Positions 32,478 through 41,616 of a stretch of DNA of 64,000 nucleotides are shown piece by piece. The position numbers were made by a program, and so were the translations under genes. The stretch comes from Burkholderia vietnamiensis LMG 10929. Lineage in GTDB: Bacteria > Pseudomonadota > Gammaproteobacteria > Burkholderiales > Burkholderiaceae. The stretch is taken from the NCBI RefSeq assembly GCF_000959445.1, contig NZ_CP009630.1:372001-436000 (forward strand), written 5' to 3'. The notes under the pieces are model-generated. The model was not told the DNA's origin, did not search any database, and saw only the letters and a program-made list of their open reading frames with translations. The number at the start of each line of letters is the position of its first letter. The first letter of the stretch is position 1.

Positions 32478-33006
32478 CTCGCGGCGGCTGAGGTGGCGCA
32501 TGCCGTTACGGTGCGTCGCAGCGCAACTCCCGTCAGAACCGATGATGCGCGTGCCCGCAGTGCGGCTTTCTGCATCGCGGGTCGTCACTCCGGTCGCATG
32601 CAGGCGCGCTGCTGCCCCGCGACCGTCTTACGACGTCGCGCGCCTTCTGTCGCATTTACACGCGTCGATCGCGAAATAGACTTCGAATCGAGCGACCCGA
32701 TGCGCGGGTCGACAGGGCCGCCCACCATCCCGCGTCGCTCACGCAACGGCCTTCGCACGTCGTTCGACGGTAGCTGGCTACCGGGGACCGTCGACCATCG
32801 GGCCGCGTTCGGGGGAGCGCGCCTGTTTCGGTGGAAGCGCGGGTGACGACGTCAAGCGATGCGCCACTCAACTGTTTTCGCACGAACCCGTTCCGTCCCG
32901 CTGGCCGACCTCGGTCGCGCCGGCTCGCCGTCGACCGCCGACCTCATCGGGCCGGATGCCGCCGCATCGGATGCCGCTGCGGGCGGATGGGCAACGAGGG
33001 GTCAGC
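32478..33006. other. 528-base interval without a gene
   Basis: No open frame here has a recognisable product or ribosome site. The promoter of the beta-helix gene is expected in the right part. No strong hairpin follows dgdR, so how that transcript ends is not visible. Confidence 0.5.
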
Positions 33007-34296
33007 ATGAACAGGTCACTTCGGATCGTCAGTGCCGCGCTCGCCGCGCTGGCATGCAGCGCCGGCCATGCGCCGGTTCCGGTCCACGCGGCGACGCTCA
33101 CGTATACCGCGCCGTCGCACGCGTTCCACCCATCCCGCGCATCGCGCGTGCGACCGGCCGCATCGGCTACGCTGCCGCCCGTGATCGTCAAGCCGGCCGT
33201 CGACGGCAGCGACCAGGCCGACGCGCTGCAGACGGCGCTCAATGCATTGCAGGCCGGGCAAACGCTGATACTTTCGCCGGGACGCTATACGGTCAGCCGG
33301 TCGCTGTCGGTTGCGATGTCGGGTGTCGTCGTGTCGGGCTACGGCGCGACGCTCGCGGCGACGAATCCGGCCGACCAGACGATCGTGATGAGCGGCGCCG
33401 ATTCGACGCTGGTCGGCGTCACGCTGATCGGCGCCGGCACGACGCGCCTCGCGACACCGGCGTCGACCAAGGTCGAAGTGACCGGCACCGGCGTTCAGGT
33501 GCTCGGCGTGACGGTGCAGGGCGGCGCGAGCGCGGGCATCTTCGTGTTCGGCGGCCGCAACGTCGCGATCGTCGGCAATACGGTGCGCGCGACGCTTGCC
33601 GACGGCATCCACATGACCGACGGCGCAGCCAACGTGCTGGTGCAGGGCAACACGGTGACGGGCACCGGCGACGACCTGATCGCCGTCGTCAGCTATCTGT
33701 CCGACGGCCGCGTGAGCAACAACGTGCTGATCGACCACAACACCGTATCGGGAAACTACTGGGGGCGCGGAATCGCCGTCGTCGGCGGCCAGGCGGTGAC
33801 GATCTCGAACAATACGGTCGACGGCGTGCAGAAGGCGGCCGGCATTCTGGTCGCGCAGGAGGACAGCTGGCGCACCTACGGCGTCTCGAACGTCGTCGTC
33901 GACAACAACGTCGTGTCGAACGTCCAGAACGCGAACGTCGACAACGGACTGTTGCCGACGCAACAGGGCGCACTCGAGCTCGATACGTGGTCGGGCACGG
34001 TGTCGTACGTCGTCGTCACGCGCAATCGCGTGACCGGGTCCGGCTATACCGGGTTCCGCGCGCTGGGGAACGTGTGCGCGTTCGAGGCGGCAAACAATGC
34101 GTTCGCGTCGATCGCGCAAGCGCCGGTGTCGTTGCTGTCGCGCGGCTGCCCGGCCAGCCGGATCGTCGTGGCCGGCAACACGCTCGACGGCGTTGCGCTG
34201 GTCGCGCCGGTCGGCGCATCGCCGTCGGGAACGATTCAGGCGACCGGCGCGGCGACGGCGACGATGCCGCAGGTGCGTACCAATCTGATGCGGTAG
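33007..34296 (+). CDS. secreted right-handed parallel beta-helix protein
   Basis: This 429-residue protein has a signal peptide (MNRSLRIVSAALAALACSAG, cleavage after VHA) and many beta-helix repeats of about 22 residues rich in N-N-x-V patterns: VLVQGNTVTGTG, NVLIDHNTVSGN, AVTISNNTVDGV and VVDNNVVSNV. The fold is shared by pectate lyases, epimerases and polysaccharide lyases. No catalytic set is certain. It is probably an exported polysaccharide-acting or polysaccharide-binding protein. An upstream in-frame ATG at 32956 would displace the signal peptide and is rejected. Confidence 0.85.
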   Translation: MNRSLRIVSAALAALACSAGHAPVPVHAATLTYTAPSHAFHPSRASRVRPAASATLPPVIVKPAVDGSDQADALQTALNALQAGQTLILSPGRYTVSRSLSVAMSGVVVSGYGATLAATNPADQTIVMSGADSTLVGVTLIGAGTTRLATPASTKVEVTGTGVQVLGVTVQGGASAGIFVFGGRNVAIVGNTVRATLADGIHMTDGAANVLVQGNTVTGTGDDLIAVVSYLSDGRVSNNVLIDHNTVSGNYWGRGIAVVGGQAVTISNNTVDGVQKAAGILVAQEDSWRTYGVSNVVVDNNVVSNVQNANVDNGLLPTQQGALELDTWSGTVSYVVVTRNRVTGSGYTGFRALGNVCAFEAANNAFASIAQAPVSLLSRGCPASRIVVAGNTLDGVALVAPVGASPSGTIQATGAATATMPQVRTNLMR

Positions 34297-34556
34297 CCGC
34301 GTGGCGCAACGCCGTCACGCGGCGCCGCACGGACCGCAGGTTTCGGCATACGCGTGCATCATCGTCGCGACGTGCGGCCGAATCGCGTCGGTGCCGAATG
34401 TTGGCCTCGGCGCGCGCCGACAAGCACATCGCGCGTCGGGCCATCCGGCGCGGGCGTGCCGGCAAATCCGGCCGCCGCATCGGGGCGTACATGCTGCGAT
34501 CGGTGCGATCGGATCTCGCAGCGCTTGTCGCGCGTGCGCGAGCTGCCCATCCCGGC

Positions 34557-35198
34557 TCACAGCAGCCCGGCCTTGCGCGCGGCCGCTGCCGCCTGGGTAC
34601 GGTTCAGCACATTGAGCGCCTTGAAGATCGCCGTGACGTGCGCCTTGACCGTCTTCTCGGACAGATTGAGGCGATCCGCGATCACCTTGTTGGGCACGCC
34701 TTCTGCAACGTATCGCAGCACCTCGATCTGGCGCTTCGTGAGCGGCCCGGCGCTGCGCGTCGCCGGCGCAGGACGCGGGCTGCCCGGTGCGGCCGACGAC
34801 GAATCGTCGAGCATCAGCGGCGGCACGTAGCGCTCGCCGTCGAGCACCATCCTGATCGCCGACAGCACCGTATGCGGCCCCGCCGATTTCGGCACGTAGC
34901 CGAGCGCGCCGCGCGCGAAGGCGGCCCGCACGTCGGCCGCATCCTCGGACGTGGACAGCACGATGATCTGCAGTTGCGGGCACTTGCCGGCAAACGCGGA
35001 GATCGCATCGAGGCCGTTCATTCCCGGCAGCTTCAGGTCGAGCACGATCGCGTCGAAATCGGCGGATTGATCGAGCATCCGCATCGCATCGTCGGCGTTG
35101 CCGGCTTGCGCGACCGTTACGTCTTCGCCGTTTTGACGCAGCAATGCGGCTACGCCGTCGCGCAGAATCGGATGATCGTCGACGATGAGAATCTTCAT
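34557..35198 (-). CDS. NarL/LuxR-type response regulator
   Basis: This 213-residue protein has a receiver domain (ILIVDDHPILRDG, phosphoacceptor Asp54 in IVLDLKLPGMNG, conserved lysine in VPKSAG). A C-terminal LuxR helix-turn-helix follows (PLTKRQIEVLRYVAEGVPNK and LSEKTVKAHVTAIFKAL). The hybrid kinase gene lies upstream on the same strand, 620 bases away. The two may form one signalling system, although the kinase also carries its own receiver. Confidence 0.92.
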   Translation of the reverse strand: MKILIVDDHPILRDGVAALLRQNGEDVTVAQAGNADDAMRMLDQSADFDAIVLDLKLPGMNGLDAISAFAGKCPQLQIIVLSTSEDAADVRAAFARGALGYVPKSAGPHTVLSAIRMVLDGERYVPPLMLDDSSSAAPGSPRPAPATRSAGPLTKRQIEVLRYVAEGVPNKVIADRLNLSEKTVKAHVTAIFKALNVLNRTQAAAAARKAGLL

Positions 35199-35817
35199 GA
35201 GAATCCGCGATGCCGAAGGGAGGAAAAGCTGCCGGTTGAACGAGGCCCGAGGTTGCGTGCAAGGCCCGGATGGCTGGTCGTGGTCGCGTTCCGCCGTGCG
35301 ATCTTACAGGCAATCGTGCGCGTGCAACGCGCCTGTTTCGGCGACGTCGATCGTTGCGGCGACATCGTATTTACATTGCCGCATGAATCGCCGCGACTGA
35401 CTCGCGCCGGTAACCAATCCCCGGCGATCGTCGCTGCGTGGTGGCGTCCCCGTGCAGGCCAAATTCGATGCGCCGACAACCAAACAGAATCGCGGCAATG
35501 GCCGGATCGCCGGATGGGCGGACCGCCGGATCGCGCGGATTCGAACTGCAATTTGGCGCGGATGCCGAGGATTCGTAATTCGGGTGACGCAGTGTGGGAG
35601 GCGAACGTGTCGTACTTGTGGTTGTCGCTGCAACGACTGCGGGCGGATTGCGCGACCGCGATGTTCCGGCTCGGCGTGACGGGCGACCCGGCCGATGCGA
35701 ACGCATCGCTGTCGATGACGCTGAGGATCGAGAGGAGCGAACTCGCGTCGTTCGATCGATCTGCGTGCCGCGCCTGAGTGTGCCCGGCGTCATCGATGCG
35801 ACGGCGCGCGGTTCGGC
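35199..35817. other. 620-base interval between response regulator and hybrid kinase
   Basis: No gene is supported here. Composition is somewhat less GC-rich than the neighbours, and short open frames occur on both strands without family matches. The response regulator promoter should lie at the left end of this stretch, so it is probably transcribed separately from the kinase. Confidence 0.5.
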
Positions 35818-37629
35818 TCACTCCGGTTCGCCGCTCCGCGCGCGCACGCCGGCCGCGATCAGGTTGCCGATCGCCGCGCGCAGCTTGTCGTTCGGGATCG
35901 GCTTGTGCAGCAGCAGGCAATGGCTCGCATGGGCTTCGGCAAGGCGGTCGGCGGCCGTGTCGCCGCTGATCAGCAGCGCGGGGATGTCGTCGTTGTATTC
36001 GCTGCGCAGCCGCTCGATCACCGTCAGCCCGTTTTCGGCGCCGCGCAGGCGGAAGTCGCAGACGAGCAGGTCGGGGCGGCGCGCGCATGCCGACAAGCGT
36101 TCGATCGCAGCGTCGCCGCTGTCCGAGACGATCGTTTCATAGCCCCACAGTTCGAGCAGTCTGGCCATGCCGTCGCGGATCGCGAGCTCGTCGTCCACGA
36201 CGACGACGAGCCCCGAGTGATGCGACACGTCGTCGGCGGGTTCGGCCGATGCGTCGGCTTGCGCCGCAGCGTGATCGCAGCGGCTCACCCACACTTCGAA
36301 GCACGATCCGCGGCCGGGCGCCGAGCGCACCTTCAGCTCGCATTCGAGCAGGTCGGCCAGCCGTCGCACGATCGCGAGCCCTAGTCCGAGGCCGTTTGCG
36401 CGGTCGCGTTCCGGGTTGCCGACCTGGTAATACTCCTGGAACACCAGCTCGAGCTGGTCGGCAGCGATCCCGCGTCCGGTGTCCCATACCTGGATCGCGA
36501 CGCGTGCGCCGCGTCGTCGGCAGCCGACCACGATCCGGCCGGCATCCGTGTAGCGCACCGCGTTGGACACGAGGTTGCGCACGATGCGCTCGAGCAGCAC
36601 CGGATCGGTATCGACGATCGCGCGGCACGGGACGCGCGTCAGCGTCAGGTTTTTCGCCGCCGCGTCGAGCAAGTGATCGGTGCATGCGTGTTCGAGCACC
36701 GCGTCGACGTGCACCGGCCTGCGATGCACGTCCACCACGCCGGCATCGAGCCGCGACACGTCGAGCAGCGCGCCGAACAGCGAGTCGAGCGCATCGGTCG
36801 AACGCTCGATCTGCACGAGTATCTGCGCCCGCTCCGTGTCGGTCTTCGCGCCGCGCAACGCACCGACCAGCAGGCTCAGCGCGTGGGACGGCTGACGAAG
36901 ATCGTGGCTCGCGGCGGCGAGAAAGCGCGATTTGGCCAGATTCGCGTCTTCGGCGATCTGCTTCTGGCGCAGCAGGTCGTCCGCGAGCCGCTTCGCGGTC
37001 CGGTTGCGCGCGCGCAGATCGCGGGCGAGCTGTTCCGCGCGAAAGCGCAGGCGAATGTTCTGCGCCGCGCTTCGGTTGGCGAGCAGGCCGAGATAGGCGA
37101 TCACGCAGACGAACAGGAACATCATCGGCGCCGTCGCCTGCTGCACGCGATTGTCGGACAGCGCGGCGGCGACGACGTACGGGACGGTGGCCGGCAACAG
37201 GAACGCGAGGAACGCCGGAAGATACGTGCCGAAGACCGGCACGGCGCCGGCCACTACCCCGAGCGTGGCGGTGACCGCGAGGCTCTCGACCTCGAACCCG
37301 CGTCCCTTCGCCAGTTCGATCGACGACCACCCCCAGCCGATCCCGGCCGCCGTGCTGCAGGCGACGAATCCTGCCGCCCAGCGCGATCTGCGCGTGTCGC
37401 GGTTGGCCGAGCGGTGGTAGCGCCACGCGAGGCACGCGTGCGCCGTCGAGCACGCGACGATGTACGACAGCCACGCGGCGCCGGCCAGCGGATCGACGCG
37501 CCCGAGGCGCTCCAGCGAAACGACGAGTGTCGCGGCCAGCAGCGTTCCGCCGCACACGCTCAGGGTCACGATGCCGTAGACGAGCTTCAGTTGTTCGGCG
37601 GCGATCGGGCTTTCCGGATGCATCGTCAT
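35818..37629 (-). CDS. hybrid sensor histidine kinase with C-terminal receiver
   Basis: This is a 603-residue protein. Residues 10-190 hold about six hydrophobic segments with no large periplasmic loop. A coiled linker follows, then HisKA with His242 in AAASHDLRQPSHA. The ATPase domain has an N-box (RNLVSNAVRYTD, near 351) and G-boxes (WDTGRGIAADQLE, NGLGLGLAIV). A receiver at about 474-595 carries Asp525 in LLVCDFRLRG. ATG 37629 is chosen for GGGGAG nine bases before it; ATG 37761 would add 44 unsupported residues. The signal is unknown. The multi-helix membrane input suggests sensing within or near the membrane. Confidence 0.88.
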   Translation of the reverse strand: MTMHPESPIAAEQLKLVYGIVTLSVCGGTLLAATLVVSLERLGRVDPLAGAAWLSYIVACSTAHACLAWRYHRSANRDTRRSRWAAGFVACSTAAGIGWGWSSIELAKGRGFEVESLAVTATLGVVAGAVPVFGTYLPAFLAFLLPATVPYVVAAALSDNRVQQATAPMMFLFVCVIAYLGLLANRSAAQNIRLRFRAEQLARDLRARNRTAKRLADDLLRQKQIAEDANLAKSRFLAAASHDLRQPSHALSLLVGALRGAKTDTERAQILVQIERSTDALDSLFGALLDVSRLDAGVVDVHRRPVHVDAVLEHACTDHLLDAAAKNLTLTRVPCRAIVDTDPVLLERIVRNLVSNAVRYTDAGRIVVGCRRRGARVAIQVWDTGRGIAADQLELVFQEYYQVGNPERDRANGLGLGLAIVRRLADLLECELKVRSAPGRGSCFEVWVSRCDHAAAQADASAEPADDVSHHSGLVVVVDDELAIRDGMARLLELWGYETIVSDSGDAAIERLSACARRPDLLVCDFRLRGAENGLTVIERLRSEYNDDIPALLISGDTAADRLAEAHASHCLLLHKPIPNDKLRAAIGNLIAAGVRARSGEPE

Positions 37630-37946
37630 CCAACGGGCTCCCCGAGGTACGAACGCAATTGCAGCAGGCGGCGCACGTCGGTCCTGCTGGGCCGGCATGT
37701 CGACGCTGGGTTGGTCGATCGTCGGCAAGGATCGCGCCGATGGACGGTCAAGTATCGCCATGTCGGATCATGGCGTCCATCGGTCGATCGTGCGTTTTGC
37801 GGCGCCGAGCGGAACGGCGTGGGGAGGGGAGCATCGCTCGCCGGGGAGCCGAGCGGGATCGGCCAACGATGTCGTGGCACGCGCACGCGCGCCGCCGTCG
37901 ATTGCTGCGGCCGGGCGATCCGCCGTGTTCCGCGCGCCCAATAAAA

Positions 37947-37976
37947 AAACCGCGAAGCGTTGCGCTGTCGCGGTTT
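37947..37976 (-). terminator. intrinsic terminator of the tRNA-Leu gene
   Basis: The arms AAACCGCGA and TCGCGGTTT (9 bp) flank AGCGTTGCGCTG. On the minus strand the stem runs into TTTTTTTATTGG, a strong U-run, 40 bases past the tRNA 3' end. It is also T-rich on the plus strand (CTTTTC). Confidence 0.8.
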
Positions 37977-38015
37977 CTTTTCTATGCCCGAAACACGGTC
38001 GATGAAAACCGTATC

Positions 38016-38100
38016 TGGTGCCGACGGCGAGACTCGAACTCGCACAGCTTTCGCCACTACCCCCTCAAGATAGCGTGTCTACCAATTTCACCACGTCGGC
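38016..38100 (-). tRNA. tRNA-Leu, anticodon GAG
   Basis: This is a class II tRNA. On the minus strand the acceptor GCCGACG pairs with CGTCGGC, followed by discriminator A and an encoded CCA. The anticodon stem CTATC/GGTAG holds loop TTGAGGG, so the anticodon is GAG (reads CUU/CUC). The variable arm TGGCGAAAGCTG and the T arm GCGAG-TTCGAGT-CTCGC are regular. A promoter and a terminator flank it as a single-gene unit. Confidence 0.95.
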
Positions 38101-38123
38101 ACTTCGGTACTGCAAGGGGCGCA

Positions 38124-38152
38124 ATTCTAGCGTCACATTGCGCGTTTGTGAA
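38124..38152 (-). promoter_or_regulatory. promoter of tRNA-Leu
   Basis: On the minus strand TTCACA (38152-38147) and TAGAAT (38129-38124) are separated by exactly 17 bases, giving a start a few bases before the mature tRNA 5' end. Confidence 0.7.
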
Positions 38153-38247
38153 GGGGGTATGCCGCGATTGCGCTGGCGGCGTGCGCGATCCCGGTAAAAT
38201 CCGTCGGTCCGCCCGGCCCAACATCGCATCCGTACCCGCTTCTTCCC

Positions 38248-39573
38248 GTGACGACCACCCTCGAACAACTTCAATCCGGCCAGTTGTCCGGCGCCCGAGA
38301 ACTCAAGCTCGCGTGCGGGCTGACCGAATTCCCGCGCGAGATCTTCGACCTCGCGGACACGCTCGAAGTGCTCGATCTGTCCGGCAATGCGTTGTCCACG
38401 CTGCCGGATGACCTCGCGCGGCTGCACCGGCTGCGCATCCTGTTCGCGTCCGGCAACCGCTTCACCGAATTTCCCGCAGCGCTCGGCGCGTGCCCGCAGC
38501 TCGACATGATCGGCTTCAAGGCGAACCGGATCCGCACGGTGCCGCGCGGCGCGCTGCCGCGTGCGCTGCGCTGGCTGATCCTGACCGACAACGAGATCGA
38601 CGCGCTGCCGGCCGACATCGGCGACTGTTCACGCCTGCAGAAGCTGATGCTCGCCGGCAACCGGCTGCGCGCGCTGCCGGCCGAATTGGCGGCGTGCCGT
38701 GCGCTCGAGCTGGTGCGTCTGTCCGCGAACCGGCTCGACGCGCTGCCGGACTGGCTGTTGCGCCTGCCGCGCCTTTCCTGGCTCGCGGCCGCCGGCAATC
38801 CGCTTGGCGCGGGCCCGGAGGCCGCCGCGTCTGCCGAGCCCGGCGTGGCCGAGATCGATTGGGCGTCGCTCGCATGCGAACACCGGCTCGGCGAAGGCGC
38901 GTCGGGCGTGATCTACCGCGCGCAGTGGCGTGCGGAGGGCCGCGCGACGCGCGCGGTCGCGGTGAAGCTGTTCAAGGGCGCAGTGACGAGCGACGGGCTG
39001 CCCGACTGCGAAATGGCCGCGTGCCTGCACGCGGGCCGCCATCCGAACATGATTCCGGTGATCGGCAAGCTGCGCGGTCATCCGGACGGCGCGCACGGCC
39101 TCGTGATGGAGCTGGTCGATCCGGCGCTGACGAATCTCGCCGGGCCGCCGAGCTTCGCATCGTGTACGCGCGACGTCTATGCGGCCGATGCGCGCTTCGC
39201 GCCGGCCGACGCAGCGCGGCTCGCACACGGCATCGCGTCGGTCGCCGCGCATCTGCATGCGCGCGGCATCATGCACGGCGACCTGTACGCGCACAACATC
39301 CTGCACGACGGGGCAGGCGGCGCGCTGCTCGGCGATTTCGGCGCGGCGTCGCTCTACGACGTGAACGACCGCGTGCGCGCGGCGCGGTTCGAGCGGCTGG
39401 AAGTCCGCGCGTTCGGTTACTTGCTGCGCGAGTTGCTGGAGCGATGCGAGCCGCGTGCCTGGGCTGCTGCGCAAGCCCTCGACGCGCTGGCCGCTGCGTG
39501 CGTGAACGACGAGGTCGACGCGCGGCCGTCGTTCGAGCAGATCGTCGCCGCGCTGGCTGCAACGATGGACTGA
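38248..39573 (+). CDS. leucine-rich-repeat protein kinase
   Basis: This 441-residue fusion uses a GTG start. Residues 15-190 carry about seven leucine-rich repeats of 22-23 residues (LEVLDLSGNALSTLP, LRWLILTDNEIDALP, LQKLMLAGNRLRALP). Residues 205-440 form a Hanks-type kinase: glycine loop LGEGASGVIYRA, Lys240 in AVKLFKG, catalytic loop HGDLYAHN (Asp345) and DFG at 363-365. All core catalytic residues are present, with HGD in place of HRD. There is no signal peptide or membrane segment, so it is cytoplasmic. The target is unknown. Similar fusions occur in a few proteobacteria. Confidence 0.9.
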   Translation: MTTTLEQLQSGQLSGARELKLACGLTEFPREIFDLADTLEVLDLSGNALSTLPDDLARLHRLRILFASGNRFTEFPAALGACPQLDMIGFKANRIRTVPRGALPRALRWLILTDNEIDALPADIGDCSRLQKLMLAGNRLRALPAELAACRALELVRLSANRLDALPDWLLRLPRLSWLAAAGNPLGAGPEAAASAEPGVAEIDWASLACEHRLGEGASGVIYRAQWRAEGRATRAVAVKLFKGAVTSDGLPDCEMAACLHAGRHPNMIPVIGKLRGHPDGAHGLVMELVDPALTNLAGPPSFASCTRDVYAADARFAPADAARLAHGIASVAAHLHARGIMHGDLYAHNILHDGAGGALLGDFGAASLYDVNDRVRAARFERLEVRAFGYLLRELLERCEPRAWAAAQALDALAAACVNDEVDARPSFEQIVAALAATMD

Positions 39574-39611
39574 CGGTTTCGTGCGCGCGGTGCCCGCGCG
39601 GGCGTTCGCGC

Positions 39612-40241
39612 TCAAGCTTGCCGCGCCGTCAGCAGCTTGATCCCGAGCCCGACGAACAGCAGCCCGCTCGCGCGCTTGGCCGCGCGCAGCCACGGGCTGA
39701 CGCCGAAGCCGCGATGAAGCCGGCGCACGCCGAACGAATAGAGGCTGTGCACGACGATGACGGTGCATGCGATCGTCGCGTACATCGCGACGAACTGCAT
39801 CGCGAGCGGCTGATCGTGCGAGATGAACTGCGGCATGAACGCGGACAGGAAGATCATCGTCTTCGGATTGCTGCCCGACACGAACAGCGCTTCACGGAAC
39901 AGCTTGCTGCGATCCGGTTCGACGCTTGCCGCGCCGCTGTCCGGCGCGCGCCGGTGGCGATCGCCGCGCAGTTGCCGGATGCCGATGAAGATCAGGTACG
40001 CGGCGCCGACGACTTTCATCGCGACGAACAGCGGCGGCATCGCGGCCAGCACCGCGCCGACGCCGAGCGCGACCAGCACGACCACCGCGCCCTGCGCGAC
40101 GAGGTTGCCGGCGATCGTGGCTGCCGTGCCGTGCGAGCCGTAGCGCACCGTATTGCGGATCACCAGCAGCACGTTGGGGCCGGGCGACAGCGTGGTCGCG
40201 AGATAGGCGGCGGCAAACAACATCCAGGTCTGAACGGACAT
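39612..40241 (-). CDS. LysE/RhtB-family amino acid exporter
   Basis: This 209-residue inner-membrane protein has about six hydrophobic segments. The family motif near the N-terminus is LATTLSPGPNVLLVIRNTVRYG, followed by FIGIRQLRG and the mid-protein GSNPKTMIFLSAFMPQF. Members export amino acids or homoserine lactone-like compounds. The substrate is not predictable. ATG 40241 is chosen from the family start. It is convergent with the LRR kinase gene. Confidence 0.88.
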   Translation of the reverse strand: MSVQTWMLFAAAYLATTLSPGPNVLLVIRNTVRYGSHGTAATIAGNLVAQGAVVVLVALGVGAVLAAMPPLFVAMKVVGAAYLIFIGIRQLRGDRHRRAPDSGAASVEPDRSKLFREALFVSGSNPKTMIFLSAFMPQFISHDQPLAMQFVAMYATIACTVIVVHSLYSFGVRRLHRGFGVSPWLRAAKRASGLLFVGLGIKLLTARQA

Positions 40242-40327
40242 GCGGCGCTCCGGAAGGCGGGGTCTGCGGTCGGGGTGAATCGCTGCATGATGCCACGGCT
40301 GCGCGCGGCTCACCCCGGCGCATCGCG

Positions 40328-40504
40328 TCAACGCGTGTCGCGCACGCAGGATGCGACGATCGACGCAGGCGAATCGATCGCGGCCGGCCGCGTGATCCAC
40401 GCGACCCACGCCGCCCATAAACCGCAGACGATCAGCACGGCGAGATTCAGCGGCGTCCGGTAGCGGACGATCCGGTCGGCGAGCGTCGGGCGTTGGTGGC
40501 TCAT
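40328..40504 (-). CDS. 58-residue single-span membrane protein of the copper group
   Basis: This short reading frame starts MSHQRPTLADRIVRYRTPLN. One hydrophobic segment follows (LAVLIVCGLWAAWVAWI), then a short tail ending CVRDTR. It begins 30 bases after the PCu(A)C stop on the same strand behind GAAGGAGACC, a strong ribosome site. It is likely the last gene of the copper operon. Function is unknown; an inner-membrane partner for copper delivery is a guess. Confidence 0.7.
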   Translation of the reverse strand: MSHQRPTLADRIVRYRTPLNLAVLIVCGLWAAWVAWITRPAAIDSPASIVASCVRDTR

Positions 40505-40534
40505 GTTGGTCTCCTTCGGGCGGGAAATAGGGCG

Positions 40535-40981
40535 TTACTGGCCGGTGTACGACGGCGCCTTCGCGTCGCAGGTCACGGACACCGTCGAGCCGTCGGCGAA
40601 GTGCAGCGCGAGCGGCACCTTCGCACCGGGCGCGACCGGCTTGCGCGCGTCCTCGAGCATCACGTGATAGCTCTTCGGCTTGAACGTGACCGTGCCGTGC
40701 GCGGGCACCTCGACCGCGTCGACGTGGACCATCTTCGCGGTGCTGCCGGCCGTCAGCGTTTCGTGGATCATCGCCATCCCGTATGCGGGCGTGTCGATGC
40801 CGGTGAGCGTGGCCGGCTTGTCGCCGTCGTTCTTCAGCGTGAAGTAGCCGGACGACGGGACCGTCGCCGGCATCGTGCGGATCCAGCAGCCATCGGCCTG
40901 GACGGCCGACGCGGCGAAGGTGGCGGGCGCCTGCAGCGCGAGCAGGGCGAACAGCAGGCTGGCGGGAATCGAGCGTTTCAT
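40535..40981 (-). CDS. periplasmic copper(I) chaperone PCu(A)C
   Basis: This 148-residue protein has a signal peptide (MKRSIPASLLFALLALQA, cleavage near TFA). It carries the exact PCu(A)C copper motif H-x10-M-x21-H-x-M: His in MIHETL, Met in TAKMVHV, and HVM in KSYHVMLED. The family delivers Cu(I) to the CuA centre or other sites of cytochrome oxidase. ATG 40981 has AAGGA nine bases upstream; ATG 40990 is too close to it. It follows copC by 52 bases. Confidence 0.92.
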   Translation of the reverse strand: MKRSIPASLLFALLALQAPATFAASAVQADGCWIRTMPATVPSSGYFTLKNDGDKPATLTGIDTPAYGMAMIHETLTAGSTAKMVHVDAVEVPAHGTVTFKPKSYHVMLEDARKPVAPGAKVPLALHFADGSTVSVTCDAKAPSYTGQ

Positions 40982-41033
40982 CGAGTGCATTCCTTGTCGG
41001 GTATCGGAAGTTGCCGTGCGGGCATCGTCGGCG

Positions 41034-41399
41034 TCACTTCACCGTGAACGTGTAGCGGCCCTGCGTGCGATGGCCGTCGCTTGCCACCGCGACCCACGCG
41101 ACCGTGTACGTGCCGGCCGCGAGGCTTGCGAGGGCGACGTGCATGCGTTTGCGGTTGCCGGCGTCGACCGCCGATTTCCCGTCGGCGACCGACTGGCCGT
41201 GGCTGTCGGTGACCACGATCGAGCTGAATGCGGGTTCGAGCGTTTCGCTGAAGTCGATCGCGACCTCGTGCGGCGCGCTCGCCAGCGTGGCATCGGCGGC
41301 GGGGTCGAGGGTTTTCGGGTGTGCGTGCGCATGAGCAGCCTGCGCGATGACGAAGCCGGCGATGACGAGTGCGCCGCGAACGAACGAAGTGATTTTCAT
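41034..41399 (-). CDS. copC: CopC-type periplasmic copper-binding protein
   Basis: This 121-residue protein has a signal peptide (MKITSFVRGALVIAGFVIAQ) cleaved just before a histidine-led mature end (HAHPKTLDP), which is the expected first Cu(II) ligand. The beta-sandwich motifs are ATLASAPHEVAIDFSETLEP and TYTVAWVAVASDGH, the latter carrying Asp and His ligands. The methionine-rich Cu(I) loop of classic CopC is missing, so this looks like the Cu(II)-only subtype. No CopD gene follows. Confidence 0.9.
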   Translation of the reverse strand: MKITSFVRGALVIAGFVIAQAAHAHAHPKTLDPAADATLASAPHEVAIDFSETLEPAFSSIVVTDSHGQSVADGKSAVDAGNRKRMHVALASLAAGTYTVAWVAVASDGHRTQGRYTFTVK

Positions 41400-41616
41400 G
41401 TTGGTTGATCCGATCGGAGATGACGAGGAGAACGATGCGTTCGACGCGTCGCCGCGCGCGTTCGCACGCGCGCATGCCGCAAGCGGGCGTGCGCGCACGG
41501 TGCGATGCCGCGGGCAGGCAATACGGTCGAACAGGAACGTTTTGGCGCCGCGCGCGACGAGGCGCGCGCAGGCGGACGGCGCGATGCGCCAACGCATCAC
41601 GCGCGGTGACGGTGCT

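Noticed and set aside
38016..38100. tRNA-Leu as the attachment site of a genomic island
   Set aside because: No integrase and no direct repeat of the tRNA 3' end was seen on either side; flanking genes look native in composition.
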